Positions 7,940-17,500 of a DNA stretch of 64,000 nucleotides are shown here, piece by piece. The stretch's first letter is position 1, and every line of letters begins with the position of its first letter. The notes below the pieces were generated by a model that saw only the letters and a program-made list of their open reading frames with translations, was not told where the DNA came from and made no database searches. Both the position numbers and the translations under genes were made by a program. The stretch is from Amarobacillus sp046328225 (GTDB taxonomy: Bacteria; Chloroflexota; Dehalococcoidia; Tepidiformales; Tepidiformaceae), in contig JAXLWZ010000005.1 in NCBI GenBank assembly GCA_046328225.1, positions 62,001-126,000 on the forward strand, in the 5' to 3' direction.

Positions 7940-8937
7940 AGATGGGACGATGGGTGGCGATTGCTGCCCTGGCGCTGGGCATCGTGGGGGCACTCTCCGC
8001 GTGCGGCGGCAAGGACGACGGCGGCTCGCTCACGAAGGTGACCGTCATGCTCGACTGGACGCCGAACACCAACCACGCCGGGCTCTTCATCGCGAAAGAG
8101 AAGGGGTTCTATCGCGACCAGGGCCTCGATGTCACCATCGTCGAGCCCGCAACCGGCGGCGTGGAGCAGGTGGTGGCGGCGGGAAAGGCCGACTTCGGCG
8201 TCAGCATCCAGGAGGCCGTGATCCCGGCGCGCGCCGAAGGCGTGCCGATCGTCTCGATCGCGGCCGTCATCCAGCACAACACCTCGAGCCTGATGTCGCT
8301 GTCCGATGACAACATCAAACGCCCGAAGGATCTCGCGGGGAAGACGTACGGCGGTTTCGGCGGCGCCCTGGAAACGGCGCTTATCAAGAAACTCGTGAGC
8401 TGCGATGGCGGCGATCCGAATGCCGTGAAATTCGTCGAAGTTGGCGACGTCGATTACCTGGTCGGGTTCGAACAGAACAAGTTCGATTTCGCCTGGATCT
8501 TCGATGGCTGGGACGGCGTTCGCGCGAAAGAGATCGAGAAGAAGCAGGTGAACACGATCCCGTTCATCGACTACACAAAGTGCATCCCGGACTGGTACAC
8601 ACCGGTGCTCATCACGAGCGAGGACATGATCGCAAAGCACCCGGAGACGGTGCGGAAGTTCCTCGCGGCGACCGCGAAGGGCTATGAGACCGCGATGAGT
8701 ACCCCGAAGGAGTCCGTGACCGCGATCAAGAAGAATGCGCCCGAAGCGGATGAGAAGTTGCTCACCGCGAGCGCGAACTACCTCGCGACGCGCTACGTCG
8801 ACAAGGGCCGCGCATGGGGCCTCCAGGATGCAGCCATCTGGACCGAGTTCGAGAAGTTCGTGCGCGAAGCGGGGTTGACCACGAAACCGGTGGACACGAC
8901 GAAGGCGTACACGAACGACTACCTGCCGAAGAAGTAG
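7936..8937 (+). CDS. thiY: NMT1/THI5-like substrate-binding lipoprotein, ThiY-like
   Basis: A 333-residue solute-binding protein with a lipoprotein signal (L-S-A-C lipobox near residue 23), so it is anchored outside the membrane. The mature start V-M-L-D-W-T-P-N-T-N-H-A-G-L-F-I-A-K-E-K-G-F-Y is the hallmark of the NMT1/THI5 family, which binds the HMP moiety or related pyrimidines; D-F-G-V-S-I-Q-E follows. ATG 7936 overlaps the permease stop in ATGA. With the permease and ATPase it completes a TPP-regulated transporter. Confidence 0.88.
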   Translation: MKMGRWVAIAALALGIVGALSACGGKDDGGSLTKVTVMLDWTPNTNHAGLFIAKEKGFYRDQGLDVTIVEPATGGVEQVVAAGKADFGVSIQEAVIPARAEGVPIVSIAAVIQHNTSSLMSLSDDNIKRPKDLAGKTYGGFGGALETALIKKLVSCDGGDPNAVKFVEVGDVDYLVGFEQNKFDFAWIFDGWDGVRAKEIEKKQVNTIPFIDYTKCIPDWYTPVLITSEDMIAKHPETVRKFLAATAKGYETAMSTPKESVTAIKKNAPEADEKLLTASANYLATRYVDKGRAWGLQDAAIWTEFEKFVREAGLTTKPVDTTKAYTNDYLPKK

Positions 8938-8940
8938 CTC

Positions 8941-9753
8941 GTGAACGGGTTCGCGGTGCGGCATGTCAGCCACGCGTTCCGCGGGGAACGTGTGGTTCCC
9001 GTGCTCGACGATGTCTCGCTGGAGGCGGACGAAGGCACGTTCGTCTCGCTCGTGGGGCCGAGCGGCTGCGGGAAGAGCACGCTCCTGCGCATCCTCGCGG
9101 GCTTGCTCACGCCTGAAACAGGCGAGGCCGAAGTCGGGGGGCGGGATGCGGCCGGGCACCCCGGGCTGGCGGCGTTCATGCCCCAGAAGGACCTCCTCCT
9201 GCCGTGGCGCCGGGCACTCGCGAACGCCACCCTCGGCGCCGAGATCGCTGGCGTGGGCAGGCGCCAGGCGCGGGAGCAGGCGCTGGCATTGTTCGAACCA
9301 TTCGGGCTGGCCGGGTTCGAACGGGCGTGGCCGGCGCAGCTCAGTGGCGGCATGCGCCAGCGCCTCGCGCTCTTGCGGACGTTCCTGACCCCCGGGGGCA
9401 CGCTCCTGCTGGACGAACCGTTCGGGGCGCTCGACGCGATCACGCGGCGCGAGATGCAGGCGTGGTTGCAAGAGGTGTGGCTGCGGCACGGGCGCACCGT
9501 GCTCTTCGTGACCCACGACGTGGAGGAAGCGCTGCTGCTCTCGGACCGCGTGGCCGTGATGTCGCCGCGGCCGGGGCGCATCGCGACAATGGTTGACGCG
9601 CCGTTCGCTCGCCCCCGGCATTCCGAACTGGTGACCGAGCCCGCGTTCGTGGCGCGCAAGGCGGCGCTGCTCGCGGCACTGGATGACGCCATGCGTATGG
9701 GCGAGGGCGCACGTCCGCCCGCGGGCCGAGGGGCGAGTCATCCTTTGGGATGA
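8941..9753 (+). CDS. thiZ: ABC transporter ATPase, ThiZ-like
   Basis: A 270-residue ATPase of the SsuB/TauB/ThiZ group. Walker A is G-P-S-G-C-G-K-S-T, the signature is L-S-G-G-M-R-Q-R, Walker B is L-L-L-D-E-P-F-G-A-L-D, and the switch His is in V-T-H-D-V-E-E-A. It powers the transporter formed with the two preceding genes. The start is GTG 8941, three bases after the binding-protein stop; no strong ribosome-binding site of its own is seen, which suggests coupling. Confidence 0.85.
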   Translation: MNGFAVRHVSHAFRGERVVPVLDDVSLEADEGTFVSLVGPSGCGKSTLLRILAGLLTPETGEAEVGGRDAAGHPGLAAFMPQKDLLLPWRRALANATLGAEIAGVGRRQAREQALALFEPFGLAGFERAWPAQLSGGMRQRLALLRTFLTPGGTLLLDEPFGALDAITRREMQAWLQEVWLRHGRTVLFVTHDVEEALLLSDRVAVMSPRPGRIATMVDAPFARPRHSELVTEPAFVARKAALLAALDDAMRMGEGARPPAGRGASHPLG

Positions 9754-9849
9754 ATTTGCGCCATCCCGGCGGTTTTTCCTTTCGCACCCGTTTTTTGGTC
9801 AGTACAGTGGCGCGAGGGCGGCGCACCGGGGCGCCGGCCGGGAGGAACC

Positions 9850-10500
9850 GTGACCATTCGCATCCTGCTCGCCGACGACCACAGCGTGGTGCGCCAGGGC
9901 CTGAAGATGTTCCTCGGGCTCGATGAGGAGCTGGAGGTAATCGGCGAGGCCGAAAACGGCGCCGAGGCGCTCAAGATGGCCCACGACCTCCAGCCGGACG
10001 TGGTGCTCATGGACCTGCTGATGCCCGTGATGGACGGCATCACCGCCATCGGGCACATCCGCAAGGAGCTGCCGGACGTCGAGGTCATCGCGCTGACGAG
10101 CGTGCTCGAGGACGCATCCGTGGTGGGCGCCGTGCGCGCCGGGGCCATCGGCTATCTGCTGAAGGACACCGAGGCGGACGCGCTGCGCAAGGCGATTCGC
10201 GCGGCGGCGCAGGGGCAGGTGCAGCTTTCGCCTCAGGCGGCGGCGCGGCTGATGCGCGAGATGCGGGCGCCCGAACAGCAGCCGGAGCCACTCACGGAGC
10301 GCGAGACCGACGTGCTGAAGCTCCTCGCGGTGGGCCGCGCGAACAAGGAGATCGCGCGGGACCTGATGATCGGCGAGAAGACCGTGAAGACGCACGTCTC
10401 GAACATCCTCGGCAAGCTTGGCGTGCAGAGCCGCACGCAGGCCGCCTTGCACGCCGTGCGCGCGGGCCTGGTGCCGGCGGAACAGCTGGCCGAGCGCTAA
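9850..10500 (+). CDS. NarL/LiaR-type response regulator
   Basis: A 216-residue two-component regulator. The receiver has the acidic pair in L-L-A-D-D-H, the phosphoacceptor Asp55 in V-V-L-M-D-L-L-M-P and K-D in Y-L-L-K-D. The C-terminal LuxR helix-turn-helix has L-T-E-R-E-T-D-V-L-K-L-L-A-V-G-R-A-N-K-E-I-A and K-T-V-K-T-H-V-S-N-I-L-G-K-L. GTG 9850 follows GGGAGGAACC. The gene ends seven bases before the giant sensor kinase, whose HisKA_3/HATPase end is the type that pairs with NarL regulators, so the two very probably form one system. Confidence 0.93.
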   Translation: MTIRILLADDHSVVRQGLKMFLGLDEELEVIGEAENGAEALKMAHDLQPDVVLMDLLMPVMDGITAIGHIRKELPDVEVIALTSVLEDASVVGAVRAGAIGYLLKDTEADALRKAIRAAAQGQVQLSPQAAARLMREMRAPEQQPEPLTERETDVLKLLAVGRANKEIARDLMIGEKTVKTHVSNILGKLGVQSRTQAALHAVRAGLVPAEQLAER

Positions 10501-10507
10501 GGGCGCC

Positions 10508-13500
10508 ATGCCCCGCATCCCTTCGCTCACCTTGCGCGCGCGCCTTCTCTTGCTGGTGGCGCTCGCCGTGCTGCCCGCGCTCGCCCTCGTGTTCTGGACC
10601 ACCGCCGAACGCCGCGACCAGGCTCACGACGACGCCACCGCCGAGACGCTGCAGCTTTCGGACCTGGTGGCACGGGACGTATCGGCGAGCATCCAGCACG
10701 CTCGCCGTGTGCTGCGGGCGCTGGCGGCGGTCCCCGAGATTCGCGCCGTCGACCCCGAAGCGTGCCAGTCGATCTTGCGTTCCGTGCGCCCCGAGAACCC
10801 GGAGCTGGGCGTGCTCTGGGTCGCGAATCTCGACGGCGATGTCCTCTGCAGCTCGACCGACCGCACGAGCCGCCTGAGCGTGGCCGGGCTCGACGCCTTT
10901 CAGGAAGCGCTGGCGACGGGCCGGCATGCCTCCGGCGGCTATGTCACCACCGAGCCGCTGACCGGACGCGCGGCCGTGTCGTTCGCGGAGCCGATCGACG
11001 GCGAGAATGGGCGCCCCGTCGCGATCATCGGCGGCGCCTTCGATATCGAGGCCATCAACCACATCGGCAGCGCGACCACGCTCCCGCCGAACAGCATCTC
11101 CGTGCTGCTCGACCGCACGGGGAAGGTGCTCTTCCGCTCGGCCGAATGGGAGCGGCTTGCGGGCACGAACGTCGAGCAGGCCCGCCTCCAGGAGGTCGCG
11201 GTCGCGGGCAAGCCGGTGCCGGGATCGCTCACGAGCCGCGACGCGGACGGCGTCGAGCGGCTCTACGGGTACAAGCCGGTGTTCTCGGACGAAGGCGTCA
11301 TCGCGTATGTGGCCGTCGGGGTGCCGACCTCGACCGTGTACGCCGACGTCGACCGGTCGTTGCGGCAGAACCTGCTCGGCCTCGGCGTGGTGGCGCTGCT
11401 GGCACTCGCGGCGGCCTGGGCGATCGGCGACCTGTTCGTGTTGCGGCGGGTGCGGGCGCTGCTGGAAGGCACGCGGGCGGTGGCACGCGGCGATTACGAA
11501 GTGCACATTCCGCAAATGCACGGAAATGACGAACTTTCCATGCTCACCGCGTCCTTCAATGACATGACCGCGGAGCTTTCGGGCCGCGAACTCGAACTGC
11601 GCGAGCGCGAGCAGCTCTACCGCAGCATGTTCGAAGCCACCAGCGACGGCATGCTCATCCTCAATACGGGGATGCAGGTTGTGACGGTGAACCCGGCGCT
11701 GTGCCGCATGCACGGGCGTTCGGCGGACGAGTTCACGACCGTGCCGGTGACGGAATTCCTCCATCCCCAGTACCAGAGCCTCGTGCGTGCGCTCGTGCAG
11801 GGCGCGCGGCAGGGGCAGGGCCACCGCGTGCGTGCGGTCGCGCTCCGGGCCGACCACAGCGAGTTCCCCGTTGAGATCTTCGCCACGCCCATCATGTACC
11901 AGGGTGAGGCGCACGTTCTCGGGGTGGTGCGCGATATCACCGAGCAGGTCGAGACGGAGGCCGTGCTTGAGCGGCTCGTGGATGAGCGCACTCGCGAAAT
12001 CGGCACGCTGCTCGAAGTCTCGAACAGCCTGAGTTCGACCCTCGAGCCGCGCGAGCTGGTCGAGCAGATCGTCCAGAAGCTCAAGGAGATCGTGGATTAC
12101 CAGGCGGCCGGGATTCTCACGTTCGCCGATGGCTTCCTGACCATCCTTGGGGGGCACCGCGAACCGGGGGAGTACTCATCGCCGCTGGCGGTCGGGCTGC
12201 GATTTCCGGCCACCAGGTTGCGGCGCATCTGGGAGCAGCTCGAACAGGGGCACGCCGTTGTGGTCGACGACGCCCGCGGCGACGACCCCATCGCCATCGA
12301 CTACCGGGAGGCGAACGGCGGCGACGCGGCGTTCATTTCGACCAATCCGCACATCCGCGCCTGGCTCGCGGTGCCGATGGTGGTCAACGACCGCGTCGTG
12401 GGCATGCTGAACATGTCGCGGCCGGAGGTCGGGTACTTCACGCGGCGGCACGCCGATGTCGCGCTCGCCTTCGCTGCCCAGGCCGGGGTCGCGATTGAGA
12501 ACGCGCGGCTCTTCGCGGCGGCGACGGAGCGGGGGCGCGAACTCGAAGCCGTGGTCAACGCCGCGCGCGCCGCGGCATCCACGCTCGACCTCGCGCAACT
12601 GGTAAACGTGCTGCTGGACCAGCTTCGCGATGTCGTCGGCTACAGCGGCGCGACCCTCTTCACGAGCGACGAGGACGACCTGGTGGTCCTGCAGGCACGC
12701 ACGCCGTCACAGCCGCTCGGGGCGGCATCGACGGTAGGCCTGCGGTACTCGCTCGCCCAGGCGGACGACTTCAAGGAGGTCCTCCAGCGCGGGCAGACCG
12801 TGATCATCGACGACGTGTTCGACGATTCGATGGCGGCGCGGCGGTATCGCGAAGTGCTCGGCCCGCAGCTCGCCAGCGAGCCCTTCGAGTACGTGCGGTC
12901 GTGGATGGCGGTGCCGCTCCTGAACCAGGACCGGATCATCGGCGTGCTCAGCCTGTCCGGGGAGCGGCCGGGCCACTACGGACGGCGGCACGCGAACGTG
13001 GCGCTTGGCATCGCCTCGCATGCGGCGGCGGCGATTGAGAACGCGCGGCTCTTCGAGGAAACCGGCGCGCGCGGCCGTGAGCTGGGCACCCTGCTCGACG
13101 TTTCGCGCGGGCTCGCCTCGACGCTGAACCTCGAGGAGCTGCTGTCGCTCGTGCTGGACCGGCTCGATGAAGTGGTCGGCTACCGGGCGGCGTCGATCCA
13201 GGTGATTGAGAACAACGTGCCGCGCGTGCTGCAGCGGCGCGGTCCATCGATTTCGGAGTACGAGGCGCGGGCGCGGTTGGAGACGGGACGGGACACCACG
13301 GGCTACCTCGCGCGGGAGCTCTCGCAGGGGCGCTTCGTGGCGATCGACGATGTGCGCGGCGATACCGTCGCTGCGAAGGCGTACCAGGCGTTCGCGGGGA
13401 CGGCCCTCGACGCGGCGTTCACCTACATCGTGTCCTGGCTCGCGATTCCGCTGGTGAGCAAGGGCACCACCTTCGGGTACGTCGCGCTCGCCTTCGACGT

Positions 13501-16327
13501 GGCCGGGTACTACACGCCCGAGCGGGTGCGGCTGGCGCGCGGCATCGCAGACTTCATCGCGGTGGCGGTCGAGAACGCGCGGCTCTTTTCGGAGACGGAG
13601 GCGCGCAGCCGGGAGGCGGAAACGCTGCTCGATGTGAGCCTGAGCACGTCCCAGACGCTCGACCTTCAGCCGCTCCTCGGGTCGATTCTCCAGAACCTGC
13701 GGCGCGTCATCCCCTACAGCGGCTCCGCGATCATCCGGCTGGAGCGCGACGAGGTCGTCATCATCGAATCGCGCGGCGAGTTCGACCGCGAGGACGCCGC
13801 TATCGGCCTGCGGCTGGCCATCCCGCCCGGGAACCACCTGGTCGAGTGCATGCGCCGCGGCGAGCCATCCATCACCGCGGACGTGCGCGGCGACGACGAG
13901 CACGCCGTAGCGGCGAAGGAGCTCCTCGGCGCGCACATGACCGAGCGTTCGTTCAGCTACATCCGCTCGCAGATCATGGTGCCGCTCATCGCGCAGGACC
14001 GCGTGATTGGCGCGCTCACGGTATCGCGGCGCGAAGTCGATGCCTTCCGGCCCGAGCACGTGCGTCTGGCCACGGCGTTCGCAAGCCAGGCGGCGGTCGC
14101 GATCCAGAACGCGGAGCTGTTCGCGCAGCGCGGGCAGCGGCTGCGGGAAACGGAGGCGCTCGCACGCATCGCCTCGCAGCTCACCCTCGACCAGCCGATG
14201 ACGCGCACGCTCACGGAGATGGCGGCCGATGCGCGCGACGCCACCGGCGCACTCGCCGCCTCGATCACGCTGCACGACGACGGCGACCCGTTCCGGCTGA
14301 CCTCGTGGGGTGCGTCCGGCCTCCCCGAGGGGTTCACCGAAGCCATCGGCGCGGCCATCCTCGCGAGCGGCGTCTCGCCCGCGGGGTTGGTGGCGGAGAG
14401 CCGCCGGCCGATGGTGCTGCGCGACGCGCGCACGCAGATGCTGCTCTCGCCGCTTCCCGCGCATATCCAGACATACCTCCACGACGCCCGCTGGGAGTCG
14501 GCGGTGGTGACGCCGCTGCACTACCACGACGCCTTCCTGGGCACGCTCAACACCTTCCACGCGGGCGCCGACCCGTTCACCGCCGATATCGCGCCCATCA
14601 TGACGGCGGTGGCGAACCAGGCGGCGGTCGCCGTCCAGAACGCGCGGCTGTTCGCGGAATCGGAGCAGGGGCGGCGCCAGAGCGAGGCGCTCGCACGCAT
14701 CGCCGCCACGCTCACCTTCGACCGGCCGCTCCAGGAAGTGCTCGATGCGCTCGCGCAGGACGTCGTGCGCGGCACGAGCGCGATCGGCTGCGCGGTCATG
14801 CTCGACCAGGTGGAGGGCGTGCCGCTGGGCGTCGGCGGGTCGCACGGGCTGCCCGAAGGCTATCTGTCCGAGTTCCACCGCATCGCGATGCAGTTCGCCG
14901 CGGAGGACCCGGCCTACTTCACGGACGTCGCCGTCCTCCCGGACGCCCGCCGGCGTGTGCTCGCGCACCCCGGCTTCGCCGACCTTCGCCCGCTGCTCAG
15001 CAACGTCGAATGGGAGTCGGTGGTACGCGTGCCGTTCGTGTACCGCGACCGGCTGCGCGGCGTGCTCGTGCTCTACTACCGCGAAGGCGAACTGCCCGGC
15101 GCCACCGAAGTCGCCTTCCTGCGCGCGATCGCCAGCCAGGCTTCGGTCGCCATCGAAAACGCGCGGCTCTTCTCCGAGCTGAGCGACCGGAACCGCCAGC
15201 TGGAGACGCTGTACCAGGCCGACCAGGAGCTGCACCGGTCGCTGCGGCTGGACGACGTGCTTCGCGCGCTGCTCGATGCGGTGACAGGGATGCTGGGGCC
15301 GGATTACTCCTCGCTCACGATGTGGGACGCCGGCGCCGTGCGGCCGACGATCATCGCCTCGAGCAACGCACCCGAGGAGGCCGTCGACCGCGTGGCGGAG
15401 TCGTTCGCGGAAGCGGGCCGGGCGGAGGTGTTCGAACGGATCGGCCTTCGCGGCCCCGGCTACGCCTTCACCGCCAGCGAACTACGCCCCGAAGGCACCC
15501 AGGGCCGCGCCTACGCGCTGGGAATCCGGGCACTCATCGAAGTGCCGGTGTTCGTGAACGGCGAGCTCTTCGCCATCCTCAACGGCGCCTACACGAGCCC
15601 GCACCACTGGACGCCCGACGAGCAGCGGCTCTTCACGGCGCTGGCGCGGCGGGCGGCGCTCGCCATCGAGAACGCGCGGCTGTACGAGCAGGCGCAATCA
15701 CTGGCGGCGGTCGAAGAGCGGCAGCGGCTCGCCCGCGAGCTGCACGACAGCGTGTCGCAGGCGCTCTACGGCATCGCGCTCGGCGCGCGCACGGCCCGCA
15801 CGCTGCTCGACCGCTCGCCGGAGAAGGCGAAGGACCCTGTGGATTATGTCCTGTCGCTCGCCGAGGCGGGCCTTGCGGAGATGCGCGCGCTCATCTTCGA
15901 GCTGCGGCCCGAGTCGTTGGAGGGCGAGGGCCTGGTCGCGGCCATCAAGAAGCAGGTTGCCTCCACCCGGGCACGCTACGGCGTCGAAGTCGACGCCGAC
16001 CTCTGCGACGAGCCCGCCACCACGCTGCCGGCCAAGGAAGCGCTCTATCGCATCGCCCAGGAGGGGCTGCACAACGTGGTCAAACACGCCCGCGCGACCC
16101 ACGTCGACCTGAAGCTGGAGTGCGCCGGCGGCATGGCGACCCTCGACATTCGCGACAACGGCACGGGGTTCGACAGCGGCGGCGAGTTCCCCGGACACCT
16201 GGGCTTGCGATCGATGCGCGAGCGGGCGACCCGGCTCGGCGGGACGTTCGAGGTCGAAAGCGAGCCGGGCAAGGGCACCCACCTGCGCGCCGTCGTGCCG
16301 CTCACCCTGGAGGAACTCCCCCACTAA
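10508..16327 (+). CDS. Giant membrane sensor histidine kinase with seven GAF domains
   Basis: A 1939-residue NarX/LiaS-type kinase. Order by approximate residue: TM helix 12-32; extracytoplasmic Cache-like sensor 40-285; TM helix 289-312; HAMP 312-360; PAS 368-480; then seven GAF modules at about 500-667, 678-850, 858-1027, 1036-1204, 1214-1382, 1392-1554 and 1562-1727. Each GAF ends in an A-I-E/Q-N-A-R/E-L-F-like helix and starts with a T-L-L/E-A-L linker. Then come HisKA_3 with His1746 in L-A-R-E-L-H-D-S-V-S-Q and HATPase_c about 1841-1936 (D-N-G-T-G-F, H-L-G-L-R-S-M). It should phosphorylate the regulator encoded just upstream. Ligands of the GAF domains are unknown. ATG 10508 is chosen seven bases after the regulator stop. 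Confidence 0.93.
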   Translation: MPRIPSLTLRARLLLLVALAVLPALALVFWTTAERRDQAHDDATAETLQLSDLVARDVSASIQHARRVLRALAAVPEIRAVDPEACQSILRSVRPENPELGVLWVANLDGDVLCSSTDRTSRLSVAGLDAFQEALATGRHASGGYVTTEPLTGRAAVSFAEPIDGENGRPVAIIGGAFDIEAINHIGSATTLPPNSISVLLDRTGKVLFRSAEWERLAGTNVEQARLQEVAVAGKPVPGSLTSRDADGVERLYGYKPVFSDEGVIAYVAVGVPTSTVYADVDRSLRQNLLGLGVVALLALAAAWAIGDLFVLRRVRALLEGTRAVARGDYEVHIPQMHGNDELSMLTASFNDMTAELSGRELELREREQLYRSMFEATSDGMLILNTGMQVVTVNPALCRMHGRSADEFTTVPVTEFLHPQYQSLVRALVQGARQGQGHRVRAVALRADHSEFPVEIFATPIMYQGEAHVLGVVRDITEQVETEAVLERLVDERTREIGTLLEVSNSLSSTLEPRELVEQIVQKLKEIVDYQAAGILTFADGFLTILGGHREPGEYSSPLAVGLRFPATRLRRIWEQLEQGHAVVVDDARGDDPIAIDYREANGGDAAFISTNPHIRAWLAVPMVVNDRVVGMLNMSRPEVGYFTRRHADVALAFAAQAGVAIENARLFAAATERGRELEAVVNAARAAASTLDLAQLVNVLLDQLRDVVGYSGATLFTSDEDDLVVLQARTPSQPLGAASTVGLRYSLAQADDFKEVLQRGQTVIIDDVFDDSMAARRYREVLGPQLASEPFEYVRSWMAVPLLNQDRIIGVLSLSGERPGHYGRRHANVALGIASHAAAAIENARLFEETGARGRELGTLLDVSRGLASTLNLEELLSLVLDRLDEVVGYRAASIQVIENNVPRVLQRRGPSISEYEARARLETGRDTTGYLARELSQGRFVAIDDVRGDTVAAKAYQAFAGTALDAAFTYIVSWLAIPLVSKGTTFGYVALAFDVAGYYTPERVRLARGIADFIAVAVENARLFSETEARSREAETLLDVSLSTSQTLDLQPLLGSILQNLRRVIPYSGSAIIRLERDEVVIIESRGEFDREDAAIGLRLAIPPGNHLVECMRRGEPSITADVRGDDEHAVAAKELLGAHMTERSFSYIRSQIMVPLIAQDRVIGALTVSRREVDAFRPEHVRLATAFASQAAVAIQNAELFAQRGQRLRETEALARIASQLTLDQPMTRTLTEMAADARDATGALAASITLHDDGDPFRLTSWGASGLPEGFTEAIGAAILASGVSPAGLVAESRRPMVLRDARTQMLLSPLPAHIQTYLHDARWESAVVTPLHYHDAFLGTLNTFHAGADPFTADIAPIMTAVANQAAVAVQNARLFAESEQGRRQSEALARIAATLTFDRPLQEVLDALAQDVVRGTSAIGCAVMLDQVEGVPLGVGGSHGLPEGYLSEFHRIAMQFAAEDPAYFTDVAVLPDARRRVLAHPGFADLRPLLSNVEWESVVRVPFVYRDRLRGVLVLYYREGELPGATEVAFLRAIASQASVAIENARLFSELSDRNRQLETLYQADQELHRSLRLDDVLRALLDAVTGMLGPDYSSLTMWDAGAVRPTIIASSNAPEEAVDRVAESFAEAGRAEVFERIGLRGPGYAFTASELRPEGTQGRAYALGIRALIEVPVFVNGELFAILNGAYTSPHHWTPDEQRLFTALARRAALAIENARLYEQAQSLAAVEERQRLARELHDSVSQALYGIALGARTARTLLDRSPEKAKDPVDYVLSLAEAGLAEMRALIFELRPESLEGEGLVAAIKKQVASTRARYGVEVDADLCDEPATTLPAKEALYRIAQEGLHNVVKHARATHVDLKLECAGGMATLDIRDNGTGFDSGGEFPGHLGLRSMRERATRLGGTFEVESEPGKGTHLRAVVPLTLEELPH

Positions 16328-16330
16328 CGC

Positions 16331-16367
16331 CGAAGGCCCCCGCCCCGGAGCGGGGAGAGGGCCTTCG
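16331..16367. terminator. Bidirectional terminator between convergent genes
   Basis: CGAAGGCCC (16331-16339) and GGGCCTTCG (16359-16367) pair perfectly, with further pairing of CCGCCCC and GAGCGGGG inside. It lies between the kinase stop and the stop of the minus-strand oxidoreductase. Confidence 0.7.
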
Positions 16368-16389
16368 CACATGTGCCCGGTGGTACGGC

Positions 16390-17430
16390 CTAGTCGGTGC
16401 CGCCCTTGGATGCGCCGGTGATGTCGGCCATGAGCCGGAGCGCCTCCGGGTCGTTCGATCCGACGCGGAAGGTCGTGATGCCGCAATCCTGCCAGACCTT
16501 GAAGCGCTCGCGGATGCGGTCGGCCGGCCCGATGAGGGAAATTTCGTCGGCGAACTCGTCGGGGATGGCCTCGGCCGCTTCCGCCTTGCGTCCGCTGAGA
16601 TAGAGCTCCTGGATGTACTTCGCCTCGTCGGCGTAGCCGTACTTGATGAAGAGCTCGTTGTAGAAGTTCTTCTCCTTGGCACCCATGCCGCCGATGTAGA
16701 GCGCGGCGCCGGGCTTCACCTTCTGGAGCGCGGACTTCACGTCGGTCGTGATCTGGACGCTGCCGCCGCCGAGGATTTCGAAATCCTTGCCGCTCTTGCC
16801 CGCCTTCGCCCAGCCGGCTTCGAGGTCCTTCTTGAAGACGTCCATGTGGTACGGGGAGAACCAGGCCGGGATCCAGCCGTCGGCGATTTCGGCCGTCAGG
16901 CGGATGTTCGCGGGGCCGAGGCTCGCGATGTAGATCGGCACCTGGTTGGGGTGAAGGATGCTCTTGAGGGGCTTGCCGAGGCCGGTCGCGCCGGGGCCGG
17001 TGTAGGGGAGGTTGTACTCCTGGCCGTGGAATTCCACCGGCTTTTCGCGCGCCCAGATGGCACGGAGGATGGCGACGTATTCACGAAGGCGGGCGTTGGG
17101 CTTGCCGTAGGGCACGCCGTGCCAGCCTTCGACCACCTGCGGGCCGGAGAGGCCGAGGCCGCAAATGGCGCGCCCGCCGGAGAGGGCATCGAGGGTCGCC
17201 ATGGTCATCGCGCACATGGCGGGGGTGCGCGCGGGCACCTGCATGATCGACGTGCCGAGGCGGATCTTCTTCGTGACCGCGGCCAGGTAGGCGAGCGGGG
17301 TGATGGCGTCCGAGCCGTAGGCTTCGGCAGTCCAGACCGAGTCGTAGCCCATGGCTTCGGCTTCCTGGACATACTTGACGGGCATGGCCATGTTCGCGCC
17401 CGAGTAGCCGAGGCTGATTGCGAGCTTCAT
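16390..17430 (-). CDS. LLM-class F420-dependent oxidoreductase
   Basis: A 346-residue TIM-barrel protein of the bacterial luciferase-like superfamily. Recognisable are the N-terminal strand M-K-L-A-I-S-L-G-Y-S-G, then A-E-A-M-G-Y-D-S-V-W-T-A-E-A-Y-G-S-D, I-R-L-G-T-S-I-M-Q-V-P-A-R-T-P, L-S-G-G-R-A-I-C-G-L-G-L-S-G and P-I-Y-I-A-S-L-G-P. This is the coenzyme-F420 subgroup (mycobacterial Rv-type LLM proteins), but the substrate is unknown. ATG at 17430 follows GGAGGAACGC. It is downstream of the PQQ-type dehydrogenase on the same strand, 70 bases away, with hairpins in the gap. Confidence 0.85.
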   Translation of the reverse strand: MKLAISLGYSGANMAMPVKYVQEAEAMGYDSVWTAEAYGSDAITPLAYLAAVTKKIRLGTSIMQVPARTPAMCAMTMATLDALSGGRAICGLGLSGPQVVEGWHGVPYGKPNARLREYVAILRAIWAREKPVEFHGQEYNLPYTGPGATGLGKPLKSILHPNQVPIYIASLGPANIRLTAEIADGWIPAWFSPYHMDVFKKDLEAGWAKAGKSGKDFEILGGGSVQITTDVKSALQKVKPGAALYIGGMGAKEKNFYNELFIKYGYADEAKYIQELYLSGRKAEAAEAIPDEFADEISLIGPADRIRERFKVWQDCGITTFRVGSNDPEALRLMADITGASKGGTD

Positions 17431-17437
17431 GCGTTCC

Positions 17438-17490
17438 TCCGCGGATTCGTTCCCGCGGATGCAACACCGCGAGCAGCCGCAGTATGCGGC
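17438..17490 (-). other. Two inverted repeats in the oxidoreductase leader
   Basis: TCCGCGG (17438-17444) pairs with CCGCGGA (17453-17459), and GCCGCA (17476-17481) pairs with TGCGGC (17485-17490). They lie between the stop of the upstream dehydrogenase and the oxidoreductase start. The second may terminate the upstream gene, and the first may be an operator. Neither has a T-tract. Confidence 0.35.
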
Positions 17491-17500
17491 CTGCACGCCG

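Noticed and set aside
12707..15235. Minus-strand open frame of 842 codons
   Set aside because: It is antisense to the GAF domains of the giant kinase and shows no family features.
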